A stretch of 29,055 nt of DNA from Firmicutes bacterium UBA5420 (GTDB lineage Bacteria; Bacillota; Limnochordia; Darwinibacteriales; Darwinibacteriaceae), in NCBI GenBank assembly GCA_002409455.1, contig DHNI01000097.1:24593-53647 (forward strand). Direction: 5' to 3'. Of the stretch, positions 6,625 to 13,965 are shown piece after piece (position 1 is the stretch's first letter; the number at the start of each line of letters is the position of its first letter). Made by a program: the position numbers and the translations under genes. The notes beneath the pieces were generated by a model, which saw only the letters and a list, made by a program, of their open reading frames with translations, was not told the origin of the DNA and searched no databases.

Positions 6625-7104
6625 GTGCTGATTCTAACATCCACGAGTCCAGAAGAAACCATGGAGATCGGCAAAAATCTGGGTAAAACCCTCTTGCCGG
6701 GCGATCTGGTGAACCTGGGTGGCTCTCTTGGTGCCGGTAAGACGCTGTTTGTTAAGGGAGTGGGCCAGGGCTTAGGAATCGATCCTGGGTTAATCACCAG
6801 TCCTACATTTTCCATTATCAATGAGTACGAGGGAACAGAGTTCCCTCTCTATCATTTCGATCTATATCGTTTAGACAGCGATCTGGATTTAGAGCAAGTG
6901 GGTTTTGAAGACTATGTCTACGGCTCTGGGATTACTGTTGTGGAGTGGGGAGATCTTTTTCAGCACTATCTGCCAGAGCCGCGCTTGGATATATATCTAG
7001 AAAGCCTGGGATCAGAGGATCGCACACTTTCTGTTGTAGGTCACGGCGCACGGGGTAAGCAACTTGAAGAACAGTTGAGGGGGCTTTTTTCTTGTACGTT
7101 TTAG
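6625..7104 (+). CDS. tsaE: TsaE, ATPase of the t6A tRNA-modification complex
   Basis: A 159-residue protein from GTG 6625, placed by AGGAGG at 6612-6617; the open frame upstream overlaps the amidohydrolase. The Walker A motif GSLGAGKT is at residues 33-40, followed by SPTFSIINEY and LYHFDLYRL, the conserved blocks of the YjeE/TsaE family, and VVEWGD. TsaE works with TsaB and TsaD to attach the threonylcarbamoyl group to A37 of ANN-decoding tRNAs in the cytoplasm. It overlaps tsaB by 13 bases, which suggests translational coupling. Full length. Confidence 0.96.
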   Translation: MLILTSTSPEETMEIGKNLGKTLLPGDLVNLGGSLGAGKTLFVKGVGQGLGIDPGLITSPTFSIINEYEGTEFPLYHFDLYRLDSDLDLEQVGFEDYVYGSGITVVEWGDLFQHYLPEPRLDIYLESLGSEDRTLSVVGHGARGKQLEEQLRGLFSCTF

Positions 7105-7772
7105 GTATAGATACTTCAACCATGACCGGAGGCGTGGCGCTGCTAAGGGATGACGAGCTTGTGGGCGAATCTGTACTCAACATTCGCACAACCCACTCTG
7201 AAAGGCTCTTACCAGCACTAGAGAGGCTCTTGGCCGATGGAGGTATTGGTGTCAAAGCAATAAATTTACTTAGTGTAGTGACAGGCCCTGGATCCTTTAC
7301 TGGGCTACGTATTGGTGTGGCTACAGCCAAGGGTTTAAGCTATGCTCTAGGGATACCTAGTGTGGGCGTGACAACTTTAGAGGGCTATGGCTGGCAGTTT
7401 AGTTTTTTTCCGGGTACTGTTCTTGCATTGGTCGATGCCCGTCGCGAGCATGTTTTTTGGCAGGCATTTAGACATGGTGTTGCTGTGAGCGATCCCTCCT
7501 ATGGACCGCTTCAGGATGTTCTGAGTTGGTGTCGCCCCTCCGAAGAGCTAGAGAAGCCTGTGCTTTTTGTGGGTGATGGTGCTGTGAACTATAGCGAACA
7601 GATTGGGGCTTCGGCCGTGGTTTCTGCTGCTCAGGGCCTGTTGAGGCCGAGTGCCGTAGCCCACTTGGGATACACGCGGTTTATCGCAGGTGAACAAAGT
7701 GACGCGTTTACCTTGAACCCCACATATATGCGTCAAACGGAGGCCGAACGGAAATGGCAGGAACAAATGTAG
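7092..7772 (+). CDS. tsaB: TsaB, scaffold partner of TsaD in t6A synthesis
   Basis: A 226-residue protein from TTG 7092, with a G-rich SD in the end of tsaE. It begins YVLGIDTSTMTGGVAL, the ASKHA-fold phosphate-loop pattern of the TsaB/TsaD family. GPGSFTGLRIGVATAKGLSYAL (within residues 70-95) is the family's most conserved block. TsaB is catalytically silent itself and dimerises with TsaD to form the t6A transferase core. It overlaps both neighbours, tsaE and rimI (by 19 bases), in the common Firmicute order. Confidence 0.95.
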   Translation: MYVLGIDTSTMTGGVALLRDDELVGESVLNIRTTHSERLLPALERLLADGGIGVKAINLLSVVTGPGSFTGLRIGVATAKGLSYALGIPSVGVTTLEGYGWQFSFFPGTVLALVDARREHVFWQAFRHGVAVSDPSYGPLQDVLSWCRPSEELEKPVLFVGDGAVNYSEQIGASAVVSAAQGLLRPSAVAHLGYTRFIAGEQSDAFTLNPTYMRQTEAERKWQEQM

Positions 7773-8233
7773 TCTACCGCGTCATGACTGTAGACGATAT
7801 TCCTATGGTTCAGCTCGTTGAGCGAAAGTGTTTTACCACCCCTTGGTCCAGGAATATTTTCGTTAGTGAGGTTACACGCAATGATAATGCGATTTATCTG
7901 GTAGCCGAAGTGGGTGAACGTATTGTGGGCTATGCTGGAATTTGGATTATCTTAGATGAAGGACACATAACCAATATTGCTGTTGATCCCGCTTTTCAAA
8001 GGCAGGGAATTGGCCATGGCTTAATGGATGTGCTCACCACAGCAGCAGTGAAACGGGGTGTTATCGCCATGACTTTAGAAGTTAGGGTGAGCAACTCTAG
8101 TGCTCAGGCCCTGTATGCTAAGCTTGGTTTTGTCCCCAACGGAATTCGCAAAGAATATTATCAGGACGATAGAGAAGATGCTTTGATTATGTGGAGGGAA
8201 TTAGGTGCAGAGTGGACTAGCGCTGGGAATTGA
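7754..8233 (+). CDS. rimI: RimI-like ribosomal-protein N-acetyltransferase (GNAT)
   Basis: A 159-residue protein from ATG 7754, with GGAGG about 10 bases upstream. It is a typical GNAT: VDDIPMVQLVERKCFTTPW at the start, HITNIAVDPAFQRQGIG with the acetyl-CoA loop (QRQGIG), and LEVRVSNSSAQALYAKLGF, which is nearly diagnostic for RimI. By family it acetylates the N-terminal amine of ribosomal protein S18, though bacterial homologues may have broader targets. It lies between tsaB and tsaD, its usual place in Firmicutes, and overlaps both. Confidence 0.93.
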   Translation: MAGTNVVYRVMTVDDIPMVQLVERKCFTTPWSRNIFVSEVTRNDNAIYLVAEVGERIVGYAGIWIILDEGHITNIAVDPAFQRQGIGHGLMDVLTTAAVKRGVIAMTLEVRVSNSSAQALYAKLGFVPNGIRKEYYQDDREDALIMWRELGAEWTSAGN

Positions 8234-9224
8234 AACAAGTTGTGATGAGACAGCGGCGGCCGTGATCAAAAACGGTACAGAAATCTTGTCGAGCGTGGTT
8301 TTGTCTCAGATTGACATTCATCAAAAATACGGGGGAGTGGTTCCGGAGATTGCCTCCCGCCATCACATTGAGGCCATGTTTCCGGTCATTAACGAAGCTC
8401 TCGCAGATGCCCAAGTCACCCTAGATGAAATTGAAGTGATCGCAGTTGCCTATGGACCAGGCTTAGTGGGTAGTTTGCTCGTGGGAGTAGCGGCCGCGAA
8501 AGCGCTAGCCTTTGCCACTGCAACCCCCTTGGTAGGCGTCAATCACATTGAGGGACATATCTACGCCAACTTCTTAACTGGCCAAGAGATAAAACCGCCC
8601 CTTGTTTGTTTAACGGTCTCAGGAGGCCATACAGATTTACTCCTAATCCCTCGTCTAGGGGAATATGAGATTTTGGGTCGCACCAGAGACGATGCCGCGG
8701 GTGAGGCCTTTGATAAGGTGGCCCGTGTGCTTGGCCTGCCCTACCCAGGGGGGCCCGAGATTGAGAAGCTCGCCCAAGGGGGCAATCAGGAGGCCATTTC
8801 GTTTCCAAGAGGATTATTGGAAAAGGATAATCTCGATTTTTCCTTTAGTGGGTTAAAGACTGCTGCTCTAAACTATCTCAATGGGGCAAAGCAGAAGGGT
8901 CAAGAGGTATCGCTTAAGGACTTTGCGGCCAGCTTTCAATGGGCCATTATTGATGTATTGACGCAAAAGCTCATGATCGCAGCCCGCCAACACGGGGTTC
9001 ATCAGGTGGTGTTATCGGGCGGTGTAGCTGCCAATGCTACATTTCGAAACCATGTTGCAGGCGCGGCGAGTGAAAATGGTATGGAGCTTCTTTACCCGCC
9101 TGTGCATCTCTGTACAGATAATGCCGCCATGATTGGCAGCGCCGGTTATTTCAGTTATCTTGCGGGAAGACGGAGTGACTATTCATTAAATGCCGTTGCC
9201 AATTTACGCTTGGGTGATAATTAG
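8205..9224 (+). CDS. tsaD: TsaD, threonylcarbamoyl transferase of the t6A pathway
   Basis: A 339-residue protein from GTG 8205, placed by GGAGGG 6 bases upstream. It begins LGIETSCDETAAAV; the metal-binding pair is in NHIEGHIYA (H114 and H118). VSGGHTDLLL, FDKVARVLGLPYPGGPEIE, FSFSGLKTA, LSGGVAANATFR and CTDNAAMIG all follow in family order. TsaD transfers the threonylcarbamoyl group from TC-AMP to tRNA A37. It overlaps the end of rimI by 29 bases. Normal length, no odd features. Confidence 0.97.
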   Translation: MQSGLALGIETSCDETAAAVIKNGTEILSSVVLSQIDIHQKYGGVVPEIASRHHIEAMFPVINEALADAQVTLDEIEVIAVAYGPGLVGSLLVGVAAAKALAFATATPLVGVNHIEGHIYANFLTGQEIKPPLVCLTVSGGHTDLLLIPRLGEYEILGRTRDDAAGEAFDKVARVLGLPYPGGPEIEKLAQGGNQEAISFPRGLLEKDNLDFSFSGLKTAALNYLNGAKQKGQEVSLKDFAASFQWAIIDVLTQKLMIAARQHGVHQVVLSGGVAANATFRNHVAGAASENGMELLYPPVHLCTDNAAMIGSAGYFSYLAGRRSDYSLNAVANLRLGDN

Positions 9225-9233
9225 GAGGACTAT

Positions 9234-9935
9234 ATGCGAGCTGAAGTAATCGTAAGCCCAGCTGAGTTTGGATGCCACGACCTGACAGGCAAGACTGCCG
9301 TCGTCATTGATGTTTTTCGCTTTACTACGACCGTGTTAACTGCTCTAGAAGCAGGTGTGGAAAGGTTTTATCCAGTAGCAGAAATTGAGGATGCCTGGGC
9401 CTTGAAAAAGAGCCATCCCAACTATCTTTTAGCTGGGGAGAGGCAATCTTTGAAGATTGAGGGTTTTGATTTTGGGAACTCGCCACTAGAGCATTATGGG
9501 AAGTGTCATTCTGGGGGCGCATTGGTTTGTTCGACTACCAATGGTACCAGGGCGATACATGGGGCGAGGGGATCGCAGGAGATTGTTTTGGCTTGTCTTC
9601 GCTCGGCCAAGGCAGTGGCAAGGTACGTAAGGGAACAGGGGCGCGATGTAGTTTTTTTACCCGCGGGCCTACGAGGAACATTCTCGTTAGAAGATACATG
9701 GTGTGCCGGCTTGCTTCTCAGCTATTTACAGCCAAGGGAGCTTGGTGATGGGGCGAAAACGGCGCAGCTCATCTTTGAAGGGATCCCCAGAAACGAGCTC
9801 AGAGCTAGTGCCCATGGGCAGCGCCTGCAAAGTCTAGCCCTTCATGATGATTTGGAGTTCTGCCTAGATCTAAACACCAGCTCAGGTGTTATTGTCTGGG
9901 ATCAGGAATCGGGTTGGGGCGCTTTAGAAAGATAA
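9234..9935 (+). CDS. comB: ComB family, probable 2-phosphosulfolactate phosphatase
   Basis: A 233-residue protein from ATG 9234 with TAGGAGG just upstream, 9 bases after tsaD. The family's blocks are clear: VVIDVFRFTTTVLTALEAG (24-41), LAGERQSLKIEGFDFGNSP (66-84) and STTNGTRAI (100-108). ComB was defined in coenzyme M synthesis, where it dephosphorylates 2-phosphosulfolactate using Mg; many bacteria without coenzyme M carry homologues. No comA or comC is visible in the window, so the substrate here may differ. It is probably the last gene of the amidohydrolase-tsa operon. Confidence 0.85.
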   Translation: MRAEVIVSPAEFGCHDLTGKTAVVIDVFRFTTTVLTALEAGVERFYPVAEIEDAWALKKSHPNYLLAGERQSLKIEGFDFGNSPLEHYGKCHSGGALVCSTTNGTRAIHGARGSQEIVLACLRSAKAVARYVREQGRDVVFLPAGLRGTFSLEDTWCAGLLLSYLQPRELGDGAKTAQLIFEGIPRNELRASAHGQRLQSLALHDDLEFCLDLNTSSGVIVWDQESGWGALER

Positions 9936-9972
9936 CGCGAGTATTATCGAAGTAAGATTAGCATATGGTCTA

Positions 9973-10035
9973 AATCAACCATTTATGCCACTTTTTGCAC
10001 TGTGAGAGCACTTGCAAAAAATGGTGTGGTTGATT
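9973..10035. repeat. Large imperfect inverted repeat upstream of groES
   Basis: Outer arms AATCAACCA (9973-9981) and TGGTTGATT (10027-10035) match perfectly. Inner arms CCACTTTTTGCA (9988-9999) and TGCAAAAAATGG (10013-10024) match in 11 of 12 positions around a 13-base centre. The right half covers the candidate groES -35 box and reaches the -10. No T-run follows it, so a terminator for comB is unlikely. It may be an operator or a DNA hairpin. Confidence 0.5.
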
Positions 10036-10040
10036 AATAT
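10012..10040 (+). promoter_or_regulatory. Candidate promoter of groES-groEL
   Basis: TTGCAA (10012-10017) and TAATAT (10035-10040) are 17 bp apart and each match 4 of 6 consensus bases. Transcription would start near 10047, just before CIRCE, the normal arrangement for HrcA control. Confidence 0.45.
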
Positions 10041-10051
10041 ATGGTATAGAT

Positions 10052-10078
10052 TTAGCACTCACCAAGAATGAGTGCTAA
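10052..10078. promoter_or_regulatory. CIRCE operator (HrcA binding site)
   Basis: TTAGCACTC, nine bases, then GAGTGCTAA: a perfect match to the CIRCE consensus. By established knowledge HrcA binds here and represses groESL until heat stress. hrcA itself is not in the window. Confidence 0.98.
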
Positions 10079-10108
10079 CAACAGAGTAATTGAAGGAGGT
10101 ACACGTAG

Positions 10109-10396
10109 TTGAACATTAAACCTTTAGGAGATCGCGTAGTTTTGAAAGTTCTGGAAGCCGAAGAGAAGACTGCAAGTGGTATCGTCTTACCGGACACCGC
10201 CAAAGAGAAGCCACAACAGGGCAAAGTATTGGCTGTGGGGCCTGGCAGATACGGCGAGGATGGCAAGTTAATGCCCATGAGCGTAAAAGACGGAGACACC
10301 GTTTTATTCGCGAAGTATGCCGGAACGGAAGTAAAGTACGGGGGCGAAGAATTACTTATTCTCAAAGAGTCTGACTTACTAGCAATTGTAGGATAA
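10109..10396 (+). CDS. groES: GroES co-chaperonin
   Basis: A 95-residue protein from TTG 10109, supported by GAAGGAGGT ending 8 bases upstream; no ATG is available near the start. The product begins NIKPLGDRVVLKVLEAEEKTASGI, the standard Cpn10 N-terminus with the mobile loop (ASGIVLPDTAKEKP), and has GDTVLFAKYAGTEVKYGGEE. It forms the heptameric lid of the GroEL chamber. groEL follows 23 bases later, and CIRCE controls both. Confidence 0.98.
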   Translation: MNIKPLGDRVVLKVLEAEEKTASGIVLPDTAKEKPQQGKVLAVGPGRYGEDGKLMPMSVKDGDTVLFAKYAGTEVKYGGEELLILKESDLLAIVG

Positions 10397-10419
10397 TTAA
10401 ACGAGGAAGGTGACTGACT

Positions 10420-12045
10420 ATGGCAAAGGAATTACTTTTTCGGGAAGATGCCCGGAAAAAGTTGGAGAAGGGTGTAAACACGCTAGCTGACGCTGTGAAG
10501 ATTACCCTAGGGCCCAAGGGACGTAATGTCGTTATTGAGAAGTCCTATGGTTCCCCTACCATCACCAACGATGGTGTAACGATTGCTCGGGAAATTGAAT
10601 TGGATGACCGATTTGAGAATCTCGGTGCTCAACTTGTAAAAGAAGTGGCAACCAAAACCAATGATATCGCAGGCGACGGCACAACGACGGGTACCGTTTT
10701 GGCTCAAGCTATCGTTCGCGAAGGCTTAAAGAACGTAGCTGCTGGAGCTAACCCCATTTTTGTTAAACGGGGTATTGAAGAGGCTGTAGAAGCTGTGGTA
10801 GCCGAAATCAGAGCCACGGCCAAACCTGTTGAAACCCGCGACGCTATCTCGCAGGTAGCATCAATTTCTGCTAGTGATACCAAAATTGGTGATCTTATTG
10901 CCGATGCTATGGAAAAAGTAGGCAAAGACGGCGTTATCACCGTAGAAGAATCAAACACCATCGGCACTACCCTCGATGTAGTAGAAGGTATGCAGTTCGA
11001 TCGCGGTTATGTTTCGCACTACATGGTGACCGATACCGATCGCATGGAAGCAAGTCTGGAGGATCCTTATATCCTCATTACTGATCGCAAAATTAGCGCT
11101 ATTGCTGACATTCTGCCCATCCTAGAGAAGACGATGCAAGTTGGCAAACCGCTTTTGATTATTGCTGAAGATGTTGAAGCAGAAGCTTTAGCCACGTTGG
11201 TATTAAACAAGCTCAGAGGAACCCTGAACGTAGTGGCCGTGAAGGCTCCTGGTTTTGGTGACAGGCGTAAAGCTATGCTTGATGATATTGCAGTTGTAAC
11301 TGGTGGACAATTGGTGAGCGAAGAGGTTGGTCTAAAACTTGAAAACACCACAATTGACATGCTTGGGCAAGCTCGCCAAGTGATTGTAACCAAAGAAGAT
11401 ACCACCATCGTAGATGGTCGCGGCAGCTCTGAAGCGATCGCCGGTCGTATCCATCAGATTCGCACAGAGATTGAAGACTCTACGAGTGATTATGACATCG
11501 AGAAACTTCAAGAGCGCTTGGCGAAGCTCTCTGGCGGCGTGGCTGTTATTCAAGTTGGTGCACCCACCGAAACTGAGCTCAAAGAGAGAAAACATCGCAT
11601 TGAAGACGCCCTTTCTGCAACCCGCGCGGCTGTAGAAGAAGGAATCGTTGCTGGCGGCGGAACAATGCTTATTGACTCCCTTGGGGCTTTAGATAATTTG
11701 AATCTATCTGGCGACGAAGCTACCGGTGTAGCCATCATTCGTCGTGCACTAGAAGAGCCCTTGAAGATGATTGCTAGCAATGCTGGTGTTGAAGGGGCCA
11801 TTGTTGTAGAGAAGGTTAAGAGCGAACCAAAGGGTGTAGGTTTTGATGTTCTGACCGAAGAGTATGTAGACATGGTTGCTCAGGGCATCATCGACCCTGC
11901 CATGGTTACCAGAAGTGCCCTTCAGAATGCGGCTTCCATTGGTGCTATGATTCTGACCACAGAGGTCTTGATTGTAGATGAGCCAAGTGATGAACCTGTA
12001 ATGCCTCCTGGTGGCGGCATGGGCGGTATGGGCGGAATGATGTAA
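10420..12045 (+). CDS. groEL: GroEL chaperonin
   Basis: A 541-residue protein from ATG 10420 with GAGGAAGGTGA upstream. All Cpn60 landmarks are present: VKITLGPKGRNVVIEKS, NDGVTIA (ATPase Asp at about 52), the GDGTTT nucleotide loop (about 86-91), GYVSHYMVTD, VKAPGFGDRRKAMLDDIA, and the Gly-Met tail GGMGGMGGMM. It refolds proteins in the cytoplasm with GroES and ATP. Single copy in the window, typical length, ended by a strong terminator. Confidence 0.99.
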   Translation: MAKELLFREDARKKLEKGVNTLADAVKITLGPKGRNVVIEKSYGSPTITNDGVTIAREIELDDRFENLGAQLVKEVATKTNDIAGDGTTTGTVLAQAIVREGLKNVAAGANPIFVKRGIEEAVEAVVAEIRATAKPVETRDAISQVASISASDTKIGDLIADAMEKVGKDGVITVEESNTIGTTLDVVEGMQFDRGYVSHYMVTDTDRMEASLEDPYILITDRKISAIADILPILEKTMQVGKPLLIIAEDVEAEALATLVLNKLRGTLNVVAVKAPGFGDRRKAMLDDIAVVTGGQLVSEEVGLKLENTTIDMLGQARQVIVTKEDTTIVDGRGSSEAIAGRIHQIRTEIEDSTSDYDIEKLQERLAKLSGGVAVIQVGAPTETELKERKHRIEDALSATRAAVEEGIVAGGGTMLIDSLGALDNLNLSGDEATGVAIIRRALEEPLKMIASNAGVEGAIVVEKVKSEPKGVGFDVLTEEYVDMVAQGIIDPAMVTRSALQNAASIGAMILTTEVLIVDEPSDEPVMPPGGGMGGMGGMM

Positions 12046-12073
12046 AGCAAAGACCTCAACGAAGTATGAGGTT

Positions 12074-12128
12074 AGGGGCTGTTGCAAGGATGAACCCTAT
12101 TTGGTTCATTTTGCAGCAGTCCCTTTTT
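12074..12128 (+). terminator. Rho-independent terminator after groEL
   Basis: A long stem of about 20 bp with a few mismatches (from 12075 to about 12096, paired with about 12103-12123) and a T-run at 12124-12128. It ends the heat-shock operon. Confidence 0.9.
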
Positions 12129-12131
12129 AAG

Positions 12132-12159
12132 TTAACACGCCATTTACAAGGGGAATACT
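12132..12159 (+). promoter_or_regulatory. Candidate promoter of hpt-guaA-hisIE
   Basis: TTAACA (12132-12137, 5 of 6) and AATACT (12154-12159, 4 of 6) with a 16-bp spacer lie between the groEL terminator and hpt. Moderate match only. Confidence 0.3.
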
Positions 12160-12206
12160 AAGGCTGTGGCGAAAGAGTAATTACGAAAATCGGAGGTGGT
12201 ATAGGT

Positions 12207-12722
12207 TTGCAGATACAAGTCTTGCTCAGCGAAGACGATATAGCCAGACGTGTGAAAGAACTTGGCGAAGAGATCAGTGGCGATTTTGGTGATAAGGATC
12301 TGATTGTAGTGGGCATCCTAAAAGGGGCTGTAATCTTTATGAGTGATCTAATTCGCCAGATCAAGCTTCCGCTGGAAGTTGATTTTATGGCGACGTCAAG
12401 CTATGGGCAATCAACGAAGACCTCCGGTGTTGTCCAGCTACTCAAAGACTTAGATACGGCCATAGAAGGCCGTGATGTGTTGATTGTAGAAGACATCATC
12501 GACTCGGGACTCACTTTGTCATATTTATCACAATTGCTGCTTTCGCGTAAGCCAGCTAGCATTAAAACTGCTGTCTTACTGGATAAGCCAGAACGAAGGC
12601 AAACAGAGTTTGTACCTAATTACATCGGCTTTTCTATTCCAGATCAATTTGTGATTGGTTACGGCTTAGACTTCAATCATAAGTATAGGGAGTTGCCTTA
12701 TATAGGTGTGGTCAATGACTAA
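12207..12722 (+). CDS. hpt: Hypoxanthine phosphoribosyltransferase
   Basis: A 171-residue protein from TTG 12207, with CGGAGGTGG upstream. The type I PRTase features are clear: LIVVGILKGAVIFMSDLIRQI near residue 30-50, and the PRPP-binding VLIVEDIIDSGLTLSYL near 92-108, followed by VLLDKPERR. It makes IMP (and GMP) from the free base and PRPP. It sits 16 bases before guaA, pairing salvage of hypoxanthine with the last step to GMP. In many Firmicutes hpt instead lies next to tilS and ftsH. Confidence 0.95.
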   Translation: MQIQVLLSEDDIARRVKELGEEISGDFGDKDLIVVGILKGAVIFMSDLIRQIKLPLEVDFMATSSYGQSTKTSGVVQLLKDLDTAIEGRDVLIVEDIIDSGLTLSYLSQLLLSRKPASIKTAVLLDKPERRQTEFVPNYIGFSIPDQFVIGYGLDFNHKYRELPYIGVVND

Positions 12723-12738
12723 GACGGGAGGCTTAAGC

Positions 12739-13947
12739 TTGAAACGGATTTTGGTCGTGGATTGTGGCTCGAACAAGGTGCAGGATGTAGCCCGCGAGAT
12801 TCGTGAACTGGGAGTCTATAGTGAGATCGTCTCCGCCTCTTTCTTAGGGCGAGCGCTGGAGAGTGAGCCTTGCGGAATCATTCCTGTAGGTTCGGTTGCC
12901 AAAGAGGTTCTTCAAAAACTCGAAGCAGGGGTCGTTCCTGTTTATCGTTCAGGGGATTTAAAGACTTTCGTCGATGATGTTTGCGGCGATACTAAAGATT
13001 GGAACATGGATCGTTTCCTGGTGCAAGCTGTAGAACAGATCCGCGCCCAAGTAGGCACGGGAAAAGTCATTTGTGGCCTCAGTGGAGGCGTTGATTCTTC
13101 GGTGGCAGCGGTTTTGGTTCATAAGGCTATCGGGGATCAGCTCACCTGCGTGTACGTAGACCACGGATTTATGCGAGCGGGAGAGACCGAGCAAATTGTG
13201 CGAACGTTTCAAGATCAGTTTGGGATTCCTCTCATTCACGTTGATGCTCGAGACCGTTTCATAGATAAACTACGAGGAATAGAGGATCCAGAACAAAAAA
13301 GGAAAATAATTGGGACAGAGTTTATCCGTGTGTTTGAAGAAGAGGCGGATAAAATAGGAGATGCAGCTTTTCTGGTACAGGGAACATTGTACTCCGATGT
13401 TATAGAGAGCGGTGATTCTGCAGGTAAAGTCGTAAAGTCTCACCACAATGTGGGAGGCTTACCTGATGACTTTGCCCTGGAATTGGTGGAACCCTTCGCC
13501 ACACTGTTTAAGAACGAAGTGCGCCTTCTAGGCGAGAAATTGCAGATTCCCAATGCGATTTTGTGGAGGCACCCCTTCCCAGGCCCAGGGCTTGCCATTC
13601 GCCTGATGGGGGCAGTTACAAGGGAAAAACTGGAGATTTTGCGAAATGCTGATGCTATTACGATGGAAGAAATCCGCAAGGCGGGATGGTACGACAAGAT
13701 TTGGCAGGCACTCGTCGTGCTAACCGACACGCGCACAGTTGGAGTATCTGCGGGCGAGCGAACCTATGATTACGTTGTAGCCCTGCGCTTTGTTACAAGC
13801 ACAGATGCTATGAGTGCTGATTGGGTTCGAGTTCCCTACGATCTTCTAGACACGATTAGCCGACGCTTGATGGCGGAGGTCAAGGGAGTTAATAGGGTTG
13901 TCTATGATATAAGTTCCAAGCCGCCAGCTACCATTGAGTGGGAATAG
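12739..13947 (+). CDS. guaA: GMP synthase with reduced, apparently inactive glutaminase domain
   Basis: A 402-residue protein from TTG 12739, placed by GGGAGG 7 bases upstream (ATG 12706 overlaps hpt and lacks family sequence). The ATP-pyrophosphatase half is intact: the PP-loop LSGGVDSSVAA starts near residue 114, then VYVDHGFMRAGE, QGTLYSDVIES, KSHHNVGGLP, and the dimerisation domain with HPFPGPGLAIR and a C-terminal PPATIEWE. The N-terminal half is a stub of about 80 residues: it starts like GuaA (ILVVDCGSNKVQDVAREIRELGVYSE) but ends before the nucleophile elbow. No Cys in a GICYG context and no His-Glu pair remain. Family members are about 510 residues with the PP-loop near 230. It probably uses free ammonia, or a separate glutaminase. 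The codons run cleanly, so it is not a frameshift in this read. Confidence 0.93.
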   Translation: MKRILVVDCGSNKVQDVAREIRELGVYSEIVSASFLGRALESEPCGIIPVGSVAKEVLQKLEAGVVPVYRSGDLKTFVDDVCGDTKDWNMDRFLVQAVEQIRAQVGTGKVICGLSGGVDSSVAAVLVHKAIGDQLTCVYVDHGFMRAGETEQIVRTFQDQFGIPLIHVDARDRFIDKLRGIEDPEQKRKIIGTEFIRVFEEEADKIGDAAFLVQGTLYSDVIESGDSAGKVVKSHHNVGGLPDDFALELVEPFATLFKNEVRLLGEKLQIPNAILWRHPFPGPGLAIRLMGAVTREKLEILRNADAITMEEIRKAGWYDKIWQALVVLTDTRTVGVSAGERTYDYVVALRFVTSTDAMSADWVRVPYDLLDTISRRLMAEVKGVNRVVYDISSKPPATIEWE

Positions 13948-13965
13948 ATTGGGGGGGTTATTGCC

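Noticed and set aside
11749..12087. Open frame on the minus strand over the end of groEL
   Set aside because: It lies antisense to a highly conserved coding region and part of a terminator; no recognisable protein.
12706..12738. ATG 12706 as the start of guaA
   Set aside because: It overlaps the end of hpt, and the SD GGGAGG at 12726-12731 points to TTG 12739, where GuaA-family sequence begins.
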